DNA of 16,478 nt from Gammaproteobacteria bacterium (GCA_028871235.1 JAGWNO010000021.1:1-16478); one strand, 5' to 3'; positions 7,734 through 16,138 are shown, counted from the stretch's first letter. Numbers and translations are program-made. Notes: a model not told the origin generated them from the sequence alone.

Positions 7734-8632
7734 TGCTGCACCGCACTTTCCTGAGTTTCATCATCGCCGTCATCGCGCTGCTGCTCGTCACTCAGAGCGT
7801 CAGCATGGTACACCAGGGCCAAAAAGGCGTGCTATTGCGGTTCGGTACGGTGGTGGAGACGGGTCTTACACCCGGCTTGCATTTCAAACTGCCGTTTCTT
7901 GAGCAGCTCGTTCCCCTGGACGATCACTGGATCACGCTGGACAGCGAGCAACAGAACGGCGGTCGGGTGAAGTTCACCACCCTTGACGGCAAGACTATCG
8001 AGATCGACTACCTGGCAATATGGCACATCACCGACATGGCGGCGTTCTGTCGCGTCAGCGCCTGCGACGAGAGCGTCGGCGCGCGCCGCATCAATGACGA
8101 ACTCATGCCGCTGTTGCGGCAGCTGTTCGCGGCGCATGCGTTCAATGAGATGCTGGCCGACATGGACGGCCGGCTGCTGGCGGGCGTGCCGGCGGCCGTC
8201 AACACCCGGATCAAAGAATTGGGCGCGCAGCTGGATAGCGTGCAGATCACCGTGCTGACTCTGCCGTCAGATTCGCTGGATGCGGTGTACGCGCGCATGC
8301 GTTCAGCACAGCTGGAGCAGGCCGCCCAGGTACGCAACGACGGCACAGCCGCCGCCGCCAGCATCCGTGCCGCTGCGGAGCAGCAGAAGGCGCAGATCCT
8401 GGCGCAGACAGACAGCCAGGTGCAGAAGATCCGCGGCGCCGCCCAGGCGGAGGCGGCGGAAATCTACGCGCGCGCCTACCGGCAGGATCCGGGATTCTTC
8501 CGCTTCTACCGCAGCCTGGAGACTTACCGGCGCGTTATCAAGAGCGGTAACAGTGTCATCGTGCTGGGCCCGGACAGCGAGTTCCTGAAATACATCAATA
8601 ATTACAAATCCGGCGGGCCTGTGCGGCATTGA
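7733..8632 (+). CDS. hflC: FtsH protease modulator HflC
   Basis: This 299-residue partner of HflK in the HflKC-FtsH supercomplex has an N-terminal signal-anchor helix (residues 5-23, FLSFIIAVIALLLVTQSVSM). An SPFH domain follows, with HQGQKGVLLRFGTV and TPGLHFKLPFLEQL. A long Ala/Gln/Glu-rich helix (about 195-250) precedes the conserved end QDPGFFRFYRSLETY and LGPDSEFLKYIN. It is about 35 residues shorter than E. coli HflC, chiefly lacking the loop insertion in the middle of the SPFH region. The start codon overlaps the hflK stop, so the subunits are translationally coupled. Confidence 0.93.
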   Translation: MLHRTFLSFIIAVIALLLVTQSVSMVHQGQKGVLLRFGTVVETGLTPGLHFKLPFLEQLVPLDDHWITLDSEQQNGGRVKFTTLDGKTIEIDYLAIWHITDMAAFCRVSACDESVGARRINDELMPLLRQLFAAHAFNEMLADMDGRLLAGVPAAVNTRIKELGAQLDSVQITVLTLPSDSLDAVYARMRSAQLEQAAQVRNDGTAAAASIRAAAEQQKAQILAQTDSQVQKIRGAAQAEAAEIYARAYRQDPGFFRFYRSLETYRRVIKSGNSVIVLGPDSEFLKYINNYKSGGPVRH

Positions 8633-8655
8633 GTGTGACCGGGGGAGACTGACAC

Positions 8656-8850
8656 ATGTGGCTGGCACTACTGACGGCGATCGGGCTAATGCTGGTTATC
8701 GAGGGGGTGATGCCGTTTATCAATCCGCAGGGTTTCAAGCGCAGCCTTGCGGCCGTGATCCAGGCCAACGATCGTGTGCTGCGCATCGTCGGACTGGTCA
8801 GTATGATAGCGGGCGTGATCGTGCTGTACCTGGCGCGCGGCCTGTTCTGA
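8656..8850 (+). CDS. yjeT: DUF2065 small membrane protein (YjeT family)
   Basis: This 64-residue protein has two predicted membrane helices, residues 2-20 (LALLTAIGLMLVIEGVMPF) and 42-61 (VLRIVGLVSMIAGVIVLYLA), joined by a short loop with INPQGFKRS. The length, the EGVMPFINP motif and the position between hflC and purA match the YjeT/DUF2065 family of Gammaproteobacteria. Its function is unknown, though its constant place beside hflKC hints at a role with that membrane complex. A strong purine-rich Shine-Dalgarno (GGGGGAG at 8641-8647) precedes the ATG. Confidence 0.9.
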   Translation: MWLALLTAIGLMLVIEGVMPFINPQGFKRSLAAVIQANDRVLRIVGLVSMIAGVIVLYLARGLF

Positions 8851-8875
8851 AGTTACTGCGGAGCACACAACGGAC

Positions 8876-10168
8876 ATGGGCAAGAACATCATCGTCATCG
8901 GCACGCAGTGGGGCGACGAAGGCAAGGGCAAGGTGGTGGACTGGCTCACCGATCGCGTGGCTGCGGTGGTGCGTTTCCAGGGCGGCCACAACGCCGGCCA
9001 CACGCTGGTCATCAACGGCGAGAAGACCATCCTCAAGCTGATCCCTTCGGGCGTGCTGCGCGACAAGGTGCACTGCCTGATCGGCAACGGCGTGGTGCTG
9101 TCGCCCACGGCGCTGTTGGAAGAGATCAAAATGCTGGAAGGAAAGGGCGTGCCGGCGCGCAAGCGCCTGAAGATCTCGCCCGCGTGCCCGCTGATCCTGC
9201 CGTCGCACGTGGCCCTGGACAAGGCGCGCGAACAGGCCAAGGGCGCCGCCAAGATCGGCACCACCGGCCGCGGTATCGGCCCGGCCTATGAGGACAAGGT
9301 GGCGCGCCGTGCGGTGCGGGTCGCCGACCTGTTCCACCGCGAGCGTTTCGCCGCCAAGCTCGGCGAAGTGCTGGATTACCACAACTTCATCCTCAAGAAC
9401 TATTTTCATGCCGAGCCCGTGGCCTTCCAGAAGACGCTGGAGGAATACCTGGCGCTGGCGGAAGTGCTGGAACCCATGGTGGCGGACATCACGCCGCTGC
9501 TGGACGAACTCAGCCGGCGCGGCGAGAACATGCTGTTCGAAGGCGCCCAGGGGGCATTGCTGGACGTGGACCACGGCACCTATCCGTACGTGACCTCTTC
9601 GAATACCACCGCCGGCGGCGCCGCCACCGGCACCGGTCTCGGGCCGCGCTACTTCGATCAGGTGCTGGGCATCGTCAAGGCATACACCACCCGGGTGGGC
9701 GAGGGGCCCATGCCCACGGAACTGTTCGACCAGATGGGCGAGCACCTGGCGCGTCGCGGCCATGAATTCGGTTCCGTGACCGGCCGTCCGCGCCGCTGCG
9801 GGTGGTTCGACGTGGTGGCCTTGCGCCGTTCCGTCATCAACAACAGCGTGTCCAGCCTGTGCATCACCAAACTGGACGTGCTGGACGGTCTCGACTCCAT
9901 CCGCATCTGCGTGGCCTATAAGACAGCGAAAGGCGAGGTGACGGTGGCACCCATGGGGGCGGAGAGCTTCGCGGAATCGGAGCCGGTGTACGTGGACATG
10001 CCGGGCTGGAAGGCTTCGACGGTCGGCCTGACCAAATACCAGGAGCTGCCCGAGAATGCGCGCAATTATCTGCGGAAGATCGAGCAACTGATCGGCGTGC
10101 CGCTGGATATCATCTCCACCGGTCCGGACCGCTCCCAGACGATCGTGCTCAGACATCCGTTCGATTGA
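8876..10168 (+). CDS. purA: Adenylosuccinate synthetase
   Basis: This 430-residue enzyme catalyses the GTP-dependent ligation of IMP and aspartate to adenylosuccinate, the first committed step to AMP. Family motifs are intact: the P-loop TQWGDEGKGK near residue 10 with the catalytic Asp, GGHNAGHT with the catalytic His, GTTGRGIGPAYEDK, VTSSNTTAGG, and the substrate-binding VTGRPRRCGWFD. Length matches E. coli PurA (432). No residue appears missing. It lies 25 nt after the DUF2065 gene, and in many related genomes hisZ occupies that gap. Confidence 0.98.
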   Translation: MGKNIIVIGTQWGDEGKGKVVDWLTDRVAAVVRFQGGHNAGHTLVINGEKTILKLIPSGVLRDKVHCLIGNGVVLSPTALLEEIKMLEGKGVPARKRLKISPACPLILPSHVALDKAREQAKGAAKIGTTGRGIGPAYEDKVARRAVRVADLFHRERFAAKLGEVLDYHNFILKNYFHAEPVAFQKTLEEYLALAEVLEPMVADITPLLDELSRRGENMLFEGAQGALLDVDHGTYPYVTSSNTTAGGAATGTGLGPRYFDQVLGIVKAYTTRVGEGPMPTELFDQMGEHLARRGHEFGSVTGRPRRCGWFDVVALRRSVINNSVSSLCITKLDVLDGLDSIRICVAYKTAKGEVTVAPMGAESFAESEPVYVDMPGWKASTVGLTKYQELPENARNYLRKIEQLIGVPLDIISTGPDRSQTIVLRHPFD

Positions 10169-10179
10169 GGGACGGCGAT

Positions 10180-10518
10180 ATGCAGCAGATCGGCTGGCAG
10201 GATTTCGAGAGAGTTGAACTGCGCGTCGGTACCGTCATCAAGGCGGAACCCTTTCCGCAAGCGCGCAAGCCGGCTTACAAACTGACCGTGGATTTCGGTC
10301 CCGGGACCGGCATCAAGCGTTCTTCCGTGCAGATCACCCAACTTTACAAAATCGAAGATCTGGTGGGCCGCCAGGTCATCGGCGTCACCAACTTCCCGCC
10401 CAAGCAGATTGGACCCTTCATCTCCGAATGTCTGGTCACCGGTTTTTACCAACAGGACGGCAGCGTGGTGCTGGCCGTGCCGGAACGGCCCGTGGCCAAC
10501 GGGCTTAAACTCGCCTGA
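10180..10518 (+). CDS. csaA: CsaA/YgjH-type tRNA-binding domain protein
   Basis: This 112-residue single-domain protein has the OB-fold tRNA-binding domain also found at the C-terminus of MetRS and in Trbp111. ERVELRVGTVIKAEPFPQARKPAYKLTVDFG-type sequence opens the domain, and GIKRSSVQIT, GVTNFPPKQIGPFISECLV and the ending PVANGLKL follow. These closely match B. subtilis CsaA and E. coli YgjH (110 residues each). CsaA has been described as a chaperone-like protein, and dimeric tRNA binding is inferred from the fold. I chose the ATG at 10180, with GAGGGA just upstream and a family-like length. An in-frame TTG at 10165 overlapping the purA stop would add five residues. It lies 11 nt after purA, so it is probably the last gene of that transcript. 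Confidence 0.88.
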   Translation: MQQIGWQDFERVELRVGTVIKAEPFPQARKPAYKLTVDFGPGTGIKRSSVQITQLYKIEDLVGRQVIGVTNFPPKQIGPFISECLVTGFYQQDGSVVLAVPERPVANGLKLA

Positions 10519-10538
10519 TACGGGTGCTCACGGAAACG

Positions 10539-10567
10539 GGCGGCGATCTTTGCGGAGAACCGCCGCC
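10539..10567. terminator. GC-rich hairpin between convergent genes
   Basis: GGCGGCG (10539-10545) can pair with CGCCGCC (10561-10567) across a 15-nt loop. It lies 20 nt after the csaA-like stop and ends just before the stop of the convergent minus-strand gene. No T-tract follows on either strand, so it is not a textbook intrinsic terminator. It may slow or block converging transcription. Confidence 0.3.
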
Positions 10568-10568
10568 G

Positions 10569-12803
10569 CTAATCGCGAAAATCCCACTGCACTTTAAAAA
10601 TCACCTTGCTACCACTGGTGATCACCGGCTGGCCGAGGCCGTTGGTCTCGTTTACCTGGCCGCGGTTCCAGACCAAGTAGATGTTGCTGGCATCGCCCAC
10701 GATCCAGCGCAGGCGCGTGTTCATGCTCACGCCGGGAACGCCGCTGGCGTACTGGGCGAGTTCGGAGATATACAGGTTGGGTGTGAAGGAATAGGTTACT
10801 GTGACGGTGCTCAAGCGCGTGGCGCCACTGCCCTGGGGCGCATAGAAAAAGAACCATTCCTGCTGTGCGTTCAGCTGCAGTTTGCCGCTGGGCAGGTTCC
10901 AATACGCGGCCACCAGAGGATGGTGGGCCGTGCCAGAGTAATAAGTGCCGATGGAGTCGATGAACTGCACCCACAAAGACCTGGACTGGGGTGAGTTGAA
11001 CACGAGCCGGGTCCGGTTCCAGGTGTAGTCACCGGGGAGCACGGTCACGTTGGGTACCAGGTCAAAGGCCTGGACGGGCGCATCAAAATCCCGATACACG
11101 TCCCATTCCCAAAACCAGCCGCCGTTGGTCAGCATCTGTGTGGAGTACCACCACTCGGAACTCTGCTTGCCGCCGTCCTGGGCACCCAGGCCGTCGGTCT
11201 CGCTGTAGTGGCCGTTAAACCAGAAGCGGTGCACCCAGTCGAAGACGCTGTCAGCTGCGGGCCGTGGCTGATAGGTGAGTTCGGTATAGTTCTGGCGTGT
11301 GCCGGGGCGCGGCAGGAATCCCAGTGACGGCTCAAGCGCATCGCCGTACTGGTTGAATTGGGCATCGAAGTACCACAGGTCATTGGGGTATTCGATACCG
11401 GCGCCGTAGCCATTGGCGCCGGCGACGGGCAGGTTGCCAGAGGAATGGGCTGCCCAGGCGGAGAGATTGAGATTCTTGTCGCCGCTGAAGTTGGCGGTTT
11501 TCCACAGGGCATCCGTGCCCACGAAAGTATTGTTGCCCAGGCCCAGGGGATTACCATGGGTGATCAGCGTACCGACTTGCAGGTTCTGGTCCACATTGTA
11601 TGTGCCGCGGCCGGCGAACAGATTAACGGCGGCGGCGGCGCTGGTGCCCGCCATCTGTGTATCCAGCAACGCCAGCGAGCCATTTTCGGACTGGCCGATC
11701 AGCTTGATGCCTTCATTGAGCGGCACCGGCTCGCCGCTTACCAGCCCGATGGTGCGCGAATAATAGGGCACAAAGTTGGTACCGAGGTTGTAGCCGAAAC
11801 TGAACAGATTGGAGCCCTGCAGGAAGAACTGGCGCTTCTCCGGAAAGAACAGCGGGAACCGCCCGGTGTTGATCTGCTGCTGGTCGGCTTCCGCCTCGGC
11901 AAAGTCGGTGTGATAGGTGAACAGGCCGGCCAGGGATGGTTTGAAATTGTATTTCAGGTCAAAACCCGCATTACTGGTGTCGCCCGCGCCGGTCTGCTGC
12001 TTGGCGAGACCATAAGGCTGAAAATCCCAGCCTTGGCCCTGTTGCATGTCCTGTACGCCGGTGAGCATGCCTTCCCGCTGCAGATTGAGCACCGATGAAT
12101 CCAGCGTGGTGCCGGACCAGTTGAGCGTGAGCAGTTCACGCGGCACGTTGCGGGTCACATTGAAGCCCCAGGCGGCGACATGGTTGCCGAATTGCAGGCT
12201 GCGGGTATCGATGGCGATTTCCGCAGTCCAGCCGTGGGCGTTGCGGTTCACCGCCGCCTGCCAGATGCCATCCCAGTTGTAATCCACACCATTGTTGCTG
12301 TTGATGGCGGGAGTCGGCGCCTGCAGGCCATCGGCCATGGCGCCGGCGGCATTTACCTGGAAGATATAAGCCACGCGTTTGGTACCGAAGGTATCAATCA
12401 CGAAACCCACATAGTCGTCGTTGCTCTGGTCCCCGTCGCGTACCAGCGTGTGAGTGGATATCTTCGACGGGTCCGGATCGTCGGCGATCACGCCGATATA
12501 GAGGGTATGCGCGTTGCGCAACAGCAGTATTCGGGTGTGGAACGGCGTGGCTACTCCCGGATGGGGACTTTGCTGGACGAGATCCTCGATCATGCCGGCC
12601 CGCTGCCAGGCGGATTCGTCCAGCCGGCCGTCAACGGTTATCGGCGCATCGCCGGCGCGATCCGCCTGGACCATGTGCTGCTTGTCCTGGGCCTCGACCT
12701 GGATGCCGAACAGCAGCCCTGCCAGCAGCACGGCATGATGGAACGCGAGCTGGGTGCGGCGGGGCAAGGTCCAGGTGCGCTGTGACATGCCCATTTGATG
12801 CAT
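10569..12803 (-). CDS. Predicted outer-membrane CBM9-like/DUF5916 protein
   Basis: This 744-residue exported protein has a signal peptide with hydrophobic core LAFHHAVLLAGLLFGIQ and a likely cut after VEA (residue 38). Residues about 50-245 form a CBM9/DOMON-like beta-sandwich (ITVDGRLDESAWQRA at its start, then NDDYVGFVIDTF and GWTAEIAID). The remainder is rich in alternating aromatic/polar strands typical of an outer-membrane barrel. It includes the DUF5916 hallmark FFPEKRQFFLQGSNLFSFG at about 313-331 and ends IFKVQWDFRD. These proteins are common in Bacteroidota and Gammaproteobacteria, and their substrate is unknown. No SusC/TonB, glycosidase or protease gene sits next to it here. The start is uncertain: ATGs at residues 1, 4 and 6 all lack a clear Shine-Dalgarno, and residue 6 gives the neatest signal peptide. 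It is transcribed opposite to its left neighbour and in line with tRNA-Leu. Confidence 0.85.
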   Translation of the reverse strand: MHQMGMSQRTWTLPRRTQLAFHHAVLLAGLLFGIQVEAQDKQHMVQADRAGDAPITVDGRLDESAWQRAGMIEDLVQQSPHPGVATPFHTRILLLRNAHTLYIGVIADDPDPSKISTHTLVRDGDQSNDDYVGFVIDTFGTKRVAYIFQVNAAGAMADGLQAPTPAINSNNGVDYNWDGIWQAAVNRNAHGWTAEIAIDTRSLQFGNHVAAWGFNVTRNVPRELLTLNWSGTTLDSSVLNLQREGMLTGVQDMQQGQGWDFQPYGLAKQQTGAGDTSNAGFDLKYNFKPSLAGLFTYHTDFAEAEADQQQINTGRFPLFFPEKRQFFLQGSNLFSFGYNLGTNFVPYYSRTIGLVSGEPVPLNEGIKLIGQSENGSLALLDTQMAGTSAAAAVNLFAGRGTYNVDQNLQVGTLITHGNPLGLGNNTFVGTDALWKTANFSGDKNLNLSAWAAHSSGNLPVAGANGYGAGIEYPNDLWYFDAQFNQYGDALEPSLGFLPRPGTRQNYTELTYQPRPAADSVFDWVHRFWFNGHYSETDGLGAQDGGKQSSEWWYSTQMLTNGGWFWEWDVYRDFDAPVQAFDLVPNVTVLPGDYTWNRTRLVFNSPQSRSLWVQFIDSIGTYYSGTAHHPLVAAYWNLPSGKLQLNAQQEWFFFYAPQGSGATRLSTVTVTYSFTPNLYISELAQYASGVPGVSMNTRLRWIVGDASNIYLVWNRGQVNETNGLGQPVITSGSKVIFKVQWDFRD

Positions 12804-12938
12804 GGGACATCAAAAAGGTTTAGTCATGGGTTTAAAAATAAATGCGCTGCGGAGGAGCGGCTTGAGCCGGGCCGGCACTGAAGGTCGCGGTGAGACGGAG
12901 AGATTCCAGCAGGCAGGCGGAAAATCCCAGCGGATATC

Positions 12939-13023
<85 letters not shown>

Positions 13024-13029
13024 ATGAGC

Positions 13030-13044
13030 GGGCGGAGACCGCCC
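13030..13044 (-). other. Hairpin in the tRNA-Leu precursor leader
   Basis: GGGCGG and CCGCCC form a perfect 6-bp inverted repeat with a 3-nt loop, ending 6 nt before the mature 5' end of tRNA-Leu. In the precursor it would form a stable stem next to the RNase P cleavage site. It is too short of T residues to be a terminator. Confidence 0.5.
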
Positions 13045-13060
13045 GCCGCGGGAGGGCGGC

Positions 13061-13089
13061 ACTTTACCCAGCCCCTCCGCTTGTGTCAA
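13061..13089 (-). promoter_or_regulatory. Promoter of tRNA-Leu(CAG)
   Basis: On the minus strand, a consensus -35 TTGACA (13084-13089) and a -10 TAAAGT (13061-13066) are separated by exactly 17 nt. The bases after the -10 are GC-rich (GCCGCCC), the discriminator type associated with stringent (ppGpp/DksA) control of stable-RNA promoters. Transcription should start near 13054, leaving about 30 nt to be trimmed by RNase P. The -35 box lies only 30 nt from the rnr start codon. Confidence 0.8.
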
Positions 13090-13118
13090 TGTCAGCCCAT
13101 CTGGATGAGCGCAGCCTG

Positions 13119-15389
13119 ATGCCAAAACGCAGTAAAGTCCCGCCTCAACATAAGAAAGCTTCACTTGCCGACCCGTTCGCCGAACGCGAGGCTGGCAAAT
13201 ACGAGCATCCCATTCCCAGCCGGGAGGCGATCCTCCACTGGCTGGATCAGGCGGGCCAGCCGTTGCCCTACGAACGCCTGGCGCGGGATTTGCGGCTTAC
13301 GCATACGGATGCACTCGAAGCCCTGAGCCGGCGGCTCGCCGCCATGCTGCGCGACGGCCAGCTGGTGCAGAACCGCCGTGCTGAATATTGTCTCATCAAG
13401 CGCCTGCCGCTGGTGGCGGGCGTGGTCATCGGTCACCGCGACGGCTTCGGTTTTCTCAAGCCCGACGAGGGCGGCGACGACGTGTTCCTGCCGCCGCGGC
13501 AGATGCGCGCGCTGCTGCATGGCGACCGGGCGTTGGTGCGGGTGCAGGGACAGGATGCGCGCGGCCGGCCGGAAGGCTCGCTGGTGGACGTGCTGGAACG
13601 CAATACCCACGAATTGGCGGGGCGCTATGTGGAAGAGCATGGCGTGAGTTTCCTGCAGCCTGACAACCCGCGCATCACCCATACCGTGCTGATACCGGCG
13701 GCGGCGCGTAACGGCGCGCGTCCGGGGCAGATGGTGGTGGTGGAGCTCACCGAACAGCCGGGCAAGCAGAGCGAACCCATCGGCCGGGTGACCCGCATCC
13801 TCGGTGAGCGGCATGCACCGGGCATGGAAGTGGAACTCGCCATCCACGCTCACGGCCTGCCGCATGAATGGCCCGCCGACGTGGAGCGCGAGATGCGCGC
13901 CTTCAGCGGCGAGGTGCCGGAAACCGCGCGGCAGGGGCGCATCGACCTGCGTGCGATGCCGCTGGTCACCATTGACGGTGAGGATGCCCGGGATTTCGAT
14001 GATGCGGTCTATTGCGAAAAAGCCGCTGACGGTTTTCGCCTGATTGTGGCCATTGCCGATGTATCCCATTACGTGGCGTCCGGGAGTGCGCTGGATCACG
14101 AGGCACGCAGCCGCGGCACCTCCGTGTACTTCCCCGACCGTGTCATCCCCATGCTGCCGGAGGCGCTCTCCAACGGCCTGTGTTCCATCAATCCGCAGGT
14201 GGACCGGCTATGCATGGTCTGCGACATGCGGGTGAGCGCGGACGGCAGCATCGGCCGCGCGCGTTTTTATGAAGGTGTGATGCGCTCGGCGGCACGCTTC
14301 ACCTATACAAAAGTGGCCGCTATCCTGGCGACGAAGGACGAAAAGCTGCGCCGCGAGCATGCGGGCCTGGTGCCGCAACTGGAAACACTCCACCGCGTCT
14401 ATCATGCGCTCTCCAGGGCGCGCGCAAAACGCGGTGCCATCGATTTCGACAGCACCGAGACGCGCATACTGTTCGATGAGAACCGCAAGATCGAGGCCAT
14501 CAAGCCGCAGATGCGCAACGATGCCCACCGCCTCATCGAGGAATGCATGATTGCCGCCAACGTTGAAGCGGCCCGCTTTCTTCACAAGCATGAATTGCCG
14601 GCGCTGTATCGCGTGCACGCAGGTCCGGATACGGAAGGTCTGCAGGAGGTACGGGACTTCCTCGGCTCGCTGGGTCTGAGTCTCGGCGGCGGCCGCGAGC
14701 CCCAGGCGTTACATTATGCGAGATTGCTGGAGAAGGTGAAGGATCGGCCCGACAAGATGCTCATCCAGACGGTGCTGCTGCGCTCGCTGTCACAGGCGGT
14801 GTACAGTCCCGCCGACATCGGCCATTTCGGCCTGGCGCTTACCCATTACGCCCATTTCACTTCCCCCATTCGCCGCTATCCGGACCTGCTGGTGCACCGC
14901 GCTATCCGTCACATGCTGCGCGGCGGCACCGCGAAGAATTTCCAGTATTCCATGACGCAGATGGAGAATCTCGGTGGTCACTGCTCGATGGCCGAGCGGC
15001 GCGCCGATGAGGCTACCCGCGACGCGGTGAGCTGGCTCAAGGCGGAATACATGCAGGACAGGGTGGGTGAGGAATTCGACGGCATCATCACCGGTGTCAC
15101 ACCCTTCGGCGTGTTCGTGCAATTGAACGAGCTCTATGTGGAGGGGCTGGTCCATGTCACCTCGCTGCCCAGCGACTACTATGTGCACGATGCCAGGGGG
15201 CACCGCATGGTGGGGGAACGCTCCGGCCGCGTATACCGGCTGACGGATGCCATCCGCGTACGGGTGAGTAAAGTCAATCTCGATGATCGCAAGATCGATT
15301 TCGAACCCGCCGGATCGCCGGCGCACGCCGGCCGGAATGTGCGTCCGATGACCCGGCACACCAAAAAAGCACGCCGCAAGAAACGCTGA
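13119..15389 (+). CDS. rnr: Exoribonuclease RNase R
   Basis: This 756-residue 3'-5' hydrolytic exoribonuclease degrades structured RNA and helps with rRNA, tRNA and tmRNA-linked quality control. Order of domains: N-terminal helix-turn-helix region (DPFAEREAGKYEHPIPSR opening, as in E. coli), cold-shock domains (VVIGHRDGFGFLKPDEGGDD), catalytic RNB domain, S1 domain (about 650-731, GIITGVTPFGVFVQL) and a short Lys/Arg-rich tail. The catalytic aspartates in DGEDARDFDDAV are D286, D292, D294 and D295. I chose the ATG at 13119, preceded by GGATGAG. In-frame ATG 13089 would add 10 residues but has no ribosome-binding site and overlaps the tRNA-Leu -35 box, and anything further upstream runs into the tRNA gene. 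It ends 2 nt before rlmB. Confidence 0.95.
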   Translation: MPKRSKVPPQHKKASLADPFAEREAGKYEHPIPSREAILHWLDQAGQPLPYERLARDLRLTHTDALEALSRRLAAMLRDGQLVQNRRAEYCLIKRLPLVAGVVIGHRDGFGFLKPDEGGDDVFLPPRQMRALLHGDRALVRVQGQDARGRPEGSLVDVLERNTHELAGRYVEEHGVSFLQPDNPRITHTVLIPAAARNGARPGQMVVVELTEQPGKQSEPIGRVTRILGERHAPGMEVELAIHAHGLPHEWPADVEREMRAFSGEVPETARQGRIDLRAMPLVTIDGEDARDFDDAVYCEKAADGFRLIVAIADVSHYVASGSALDHEARSRGTSVYFPDRVIPMLPEALSNGLCSINPQVDRLCMVCDMRVSADGSIGRARFYEGVMRSAARFTYTKVAAILATKDEKLRREHAGLVPQLETLHRVYHALSRARAKRGAIDFDSTETRILFDENRKIEAIKPQMRNDAHRLIEECMIAANVEAARFLHKHELPALYRVHAGPDTEGLQEVRDFLGSLGLSLGGGREPQALHYARLLEKVKDRPDKMLIQTVLLRSLSQAVYSPADIGHFGLALTHYAHFTSPIRRYPDLLVHRAIRHMLRGGTAKNFQYSMTQMENLGGHCSMAERRADEATRDAVSWLKAEYMQDRVGEEFDGIITGVTPFGVFVQLNELYVEGLVHVTSLPSDYYVHDARGHRMVGERSGRVYRLTDAIRVRVSKVNLDDRKIDFEPAGSPAHAGRNVRPMTRHTKKARRKKR

Positions 15390-15391
15390 GC

Positions 15392-16138
15392 ATGACCACG
15401 CAGGATCTGGTTTACGGTCTGCATGCCGTGGCAGCGCTGTTCCAGCAGCGACGGCCGGTGCAGCAATTATGGGTGCAGGACAGCCGTCACGACGCGCGTC
15501 TCGAAGAGCTGTTGACGCAGGCTGCGCAGCACGGCGTGCCGGTGCAGCGGGTATCCCGTGGGCAGCTGGACGCACTGACCGGCCACGGCCGCCACCAGGG
15601 TGCGGTGGCGAGAGCCGGTGCGGCCCGGAGCGGTGATGAAGAGGAGCTCAAGGCGCTGGTCACGGCGCTGCAGACGCCGGCGTTCCTGCTGGTGCTGGAT
15701 GGCGTGCAGGATCCGCAAAACCTCGGTGCCTGCCTGCGCAGCGCCAATGCCGCCGGCGTGCAGGCGGTGATCGCGCCCACGGACCGGGCGGCGGACCTGA
15801 CACCGGTGGCGCGCAAGGCGGCGGCCGGCGCGGCGGAGATGACGCCGTTCTTCCAGGTGACCAACCTCGCCCGTACCCTGCGCTGGCTGAAAGAACAAAA
15901 CATCTGGCTGGTAGGGTTGGCGGCGGAGGCCGACCAGTCCCTGTACGAACTGGATCTCAAGGGACCGCTGGCGCTGGTGCTGGGCGCAGAGGGCGGCGGC
16001 CTGCGCCGTCTCAGCAAGGAGCACTGCGATTTTCTTGCCCGCATCCCCCTGCCCGGGACTGTGGAGAGCCTGAATGTCTCGGTGGCGGCCGGCGTGGCGC
16101 TGTTCGAGGCCCTGCGGCAACGCCAGATTCGTAAATAA
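15392..16138 (+). CDS. rlmB: 23S rRNA (Gm2251) 2'-O-methyltransferase RlmB
   Basis: This 248-residue SpoU-family (SPOUT, trefoil-knot) enzyme methylates the ribose of G2251 in the 23S rRNA P loop using S-adenosylmethionine. The N-terminal substrate-binding domain opens with VYGLHAVAALF. The catalytic domain has motif 1 LDGVQDPQNLGACLRSA (N110, R116), motif 2 LVLGAEGGGLRRLSKEHCD (E200) and motif 3 IPLPGTVESLNVSVAAGVALFEA (N228, S230). Length and motifs match E. coli RlmB. The start is 2 nt after the rnr stop, so rnr-rlmB form one transcript, as in other Gammaproteobacteria. Confidence 0.96.
   Translation: MTTQDLVYGLHAVAALFQQRRPVQQLWVQDSRHDARLEELLTQAAQHGVPVQRVSRGQLDALTGHGRHQGAVARAGAARSGDEEELKALVTALQTPAFLLVLDGVQDPQNLGACLRSANAAGVQAVIAPTDRAADLTPVARKAAAGAAEMTPFFQVTNLARTLRWLKEQNIWLVGLAAEADQSLYELDLKGPLALVLGAEGGGLRRLSKEHCDFLARIPLPGTVESLNVSVAAGVALFEALRQRQIRK

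Noticed and set aside
8798..10156. 452-codon minus-strand open frame over purA
   Set aside because: It mirrors purA codons, shows low-complexity His/Arg-rich sequence and matches no family.
11358..12098. 246-codon plus-strand frame inside the CBM9/DUF5916 gene
   Set aside because: It has no domain or ribosome-binding support; the opposite strand encodes a coherent exported protein.
12804..12938. Possible tRNA terminator or genomic-island junction between tRNA-Leu and the CBM9 gene
   Set aside because: No hairpin with a T-tract, no duplicated tRNA 3' end and no integrase remnant could be found.
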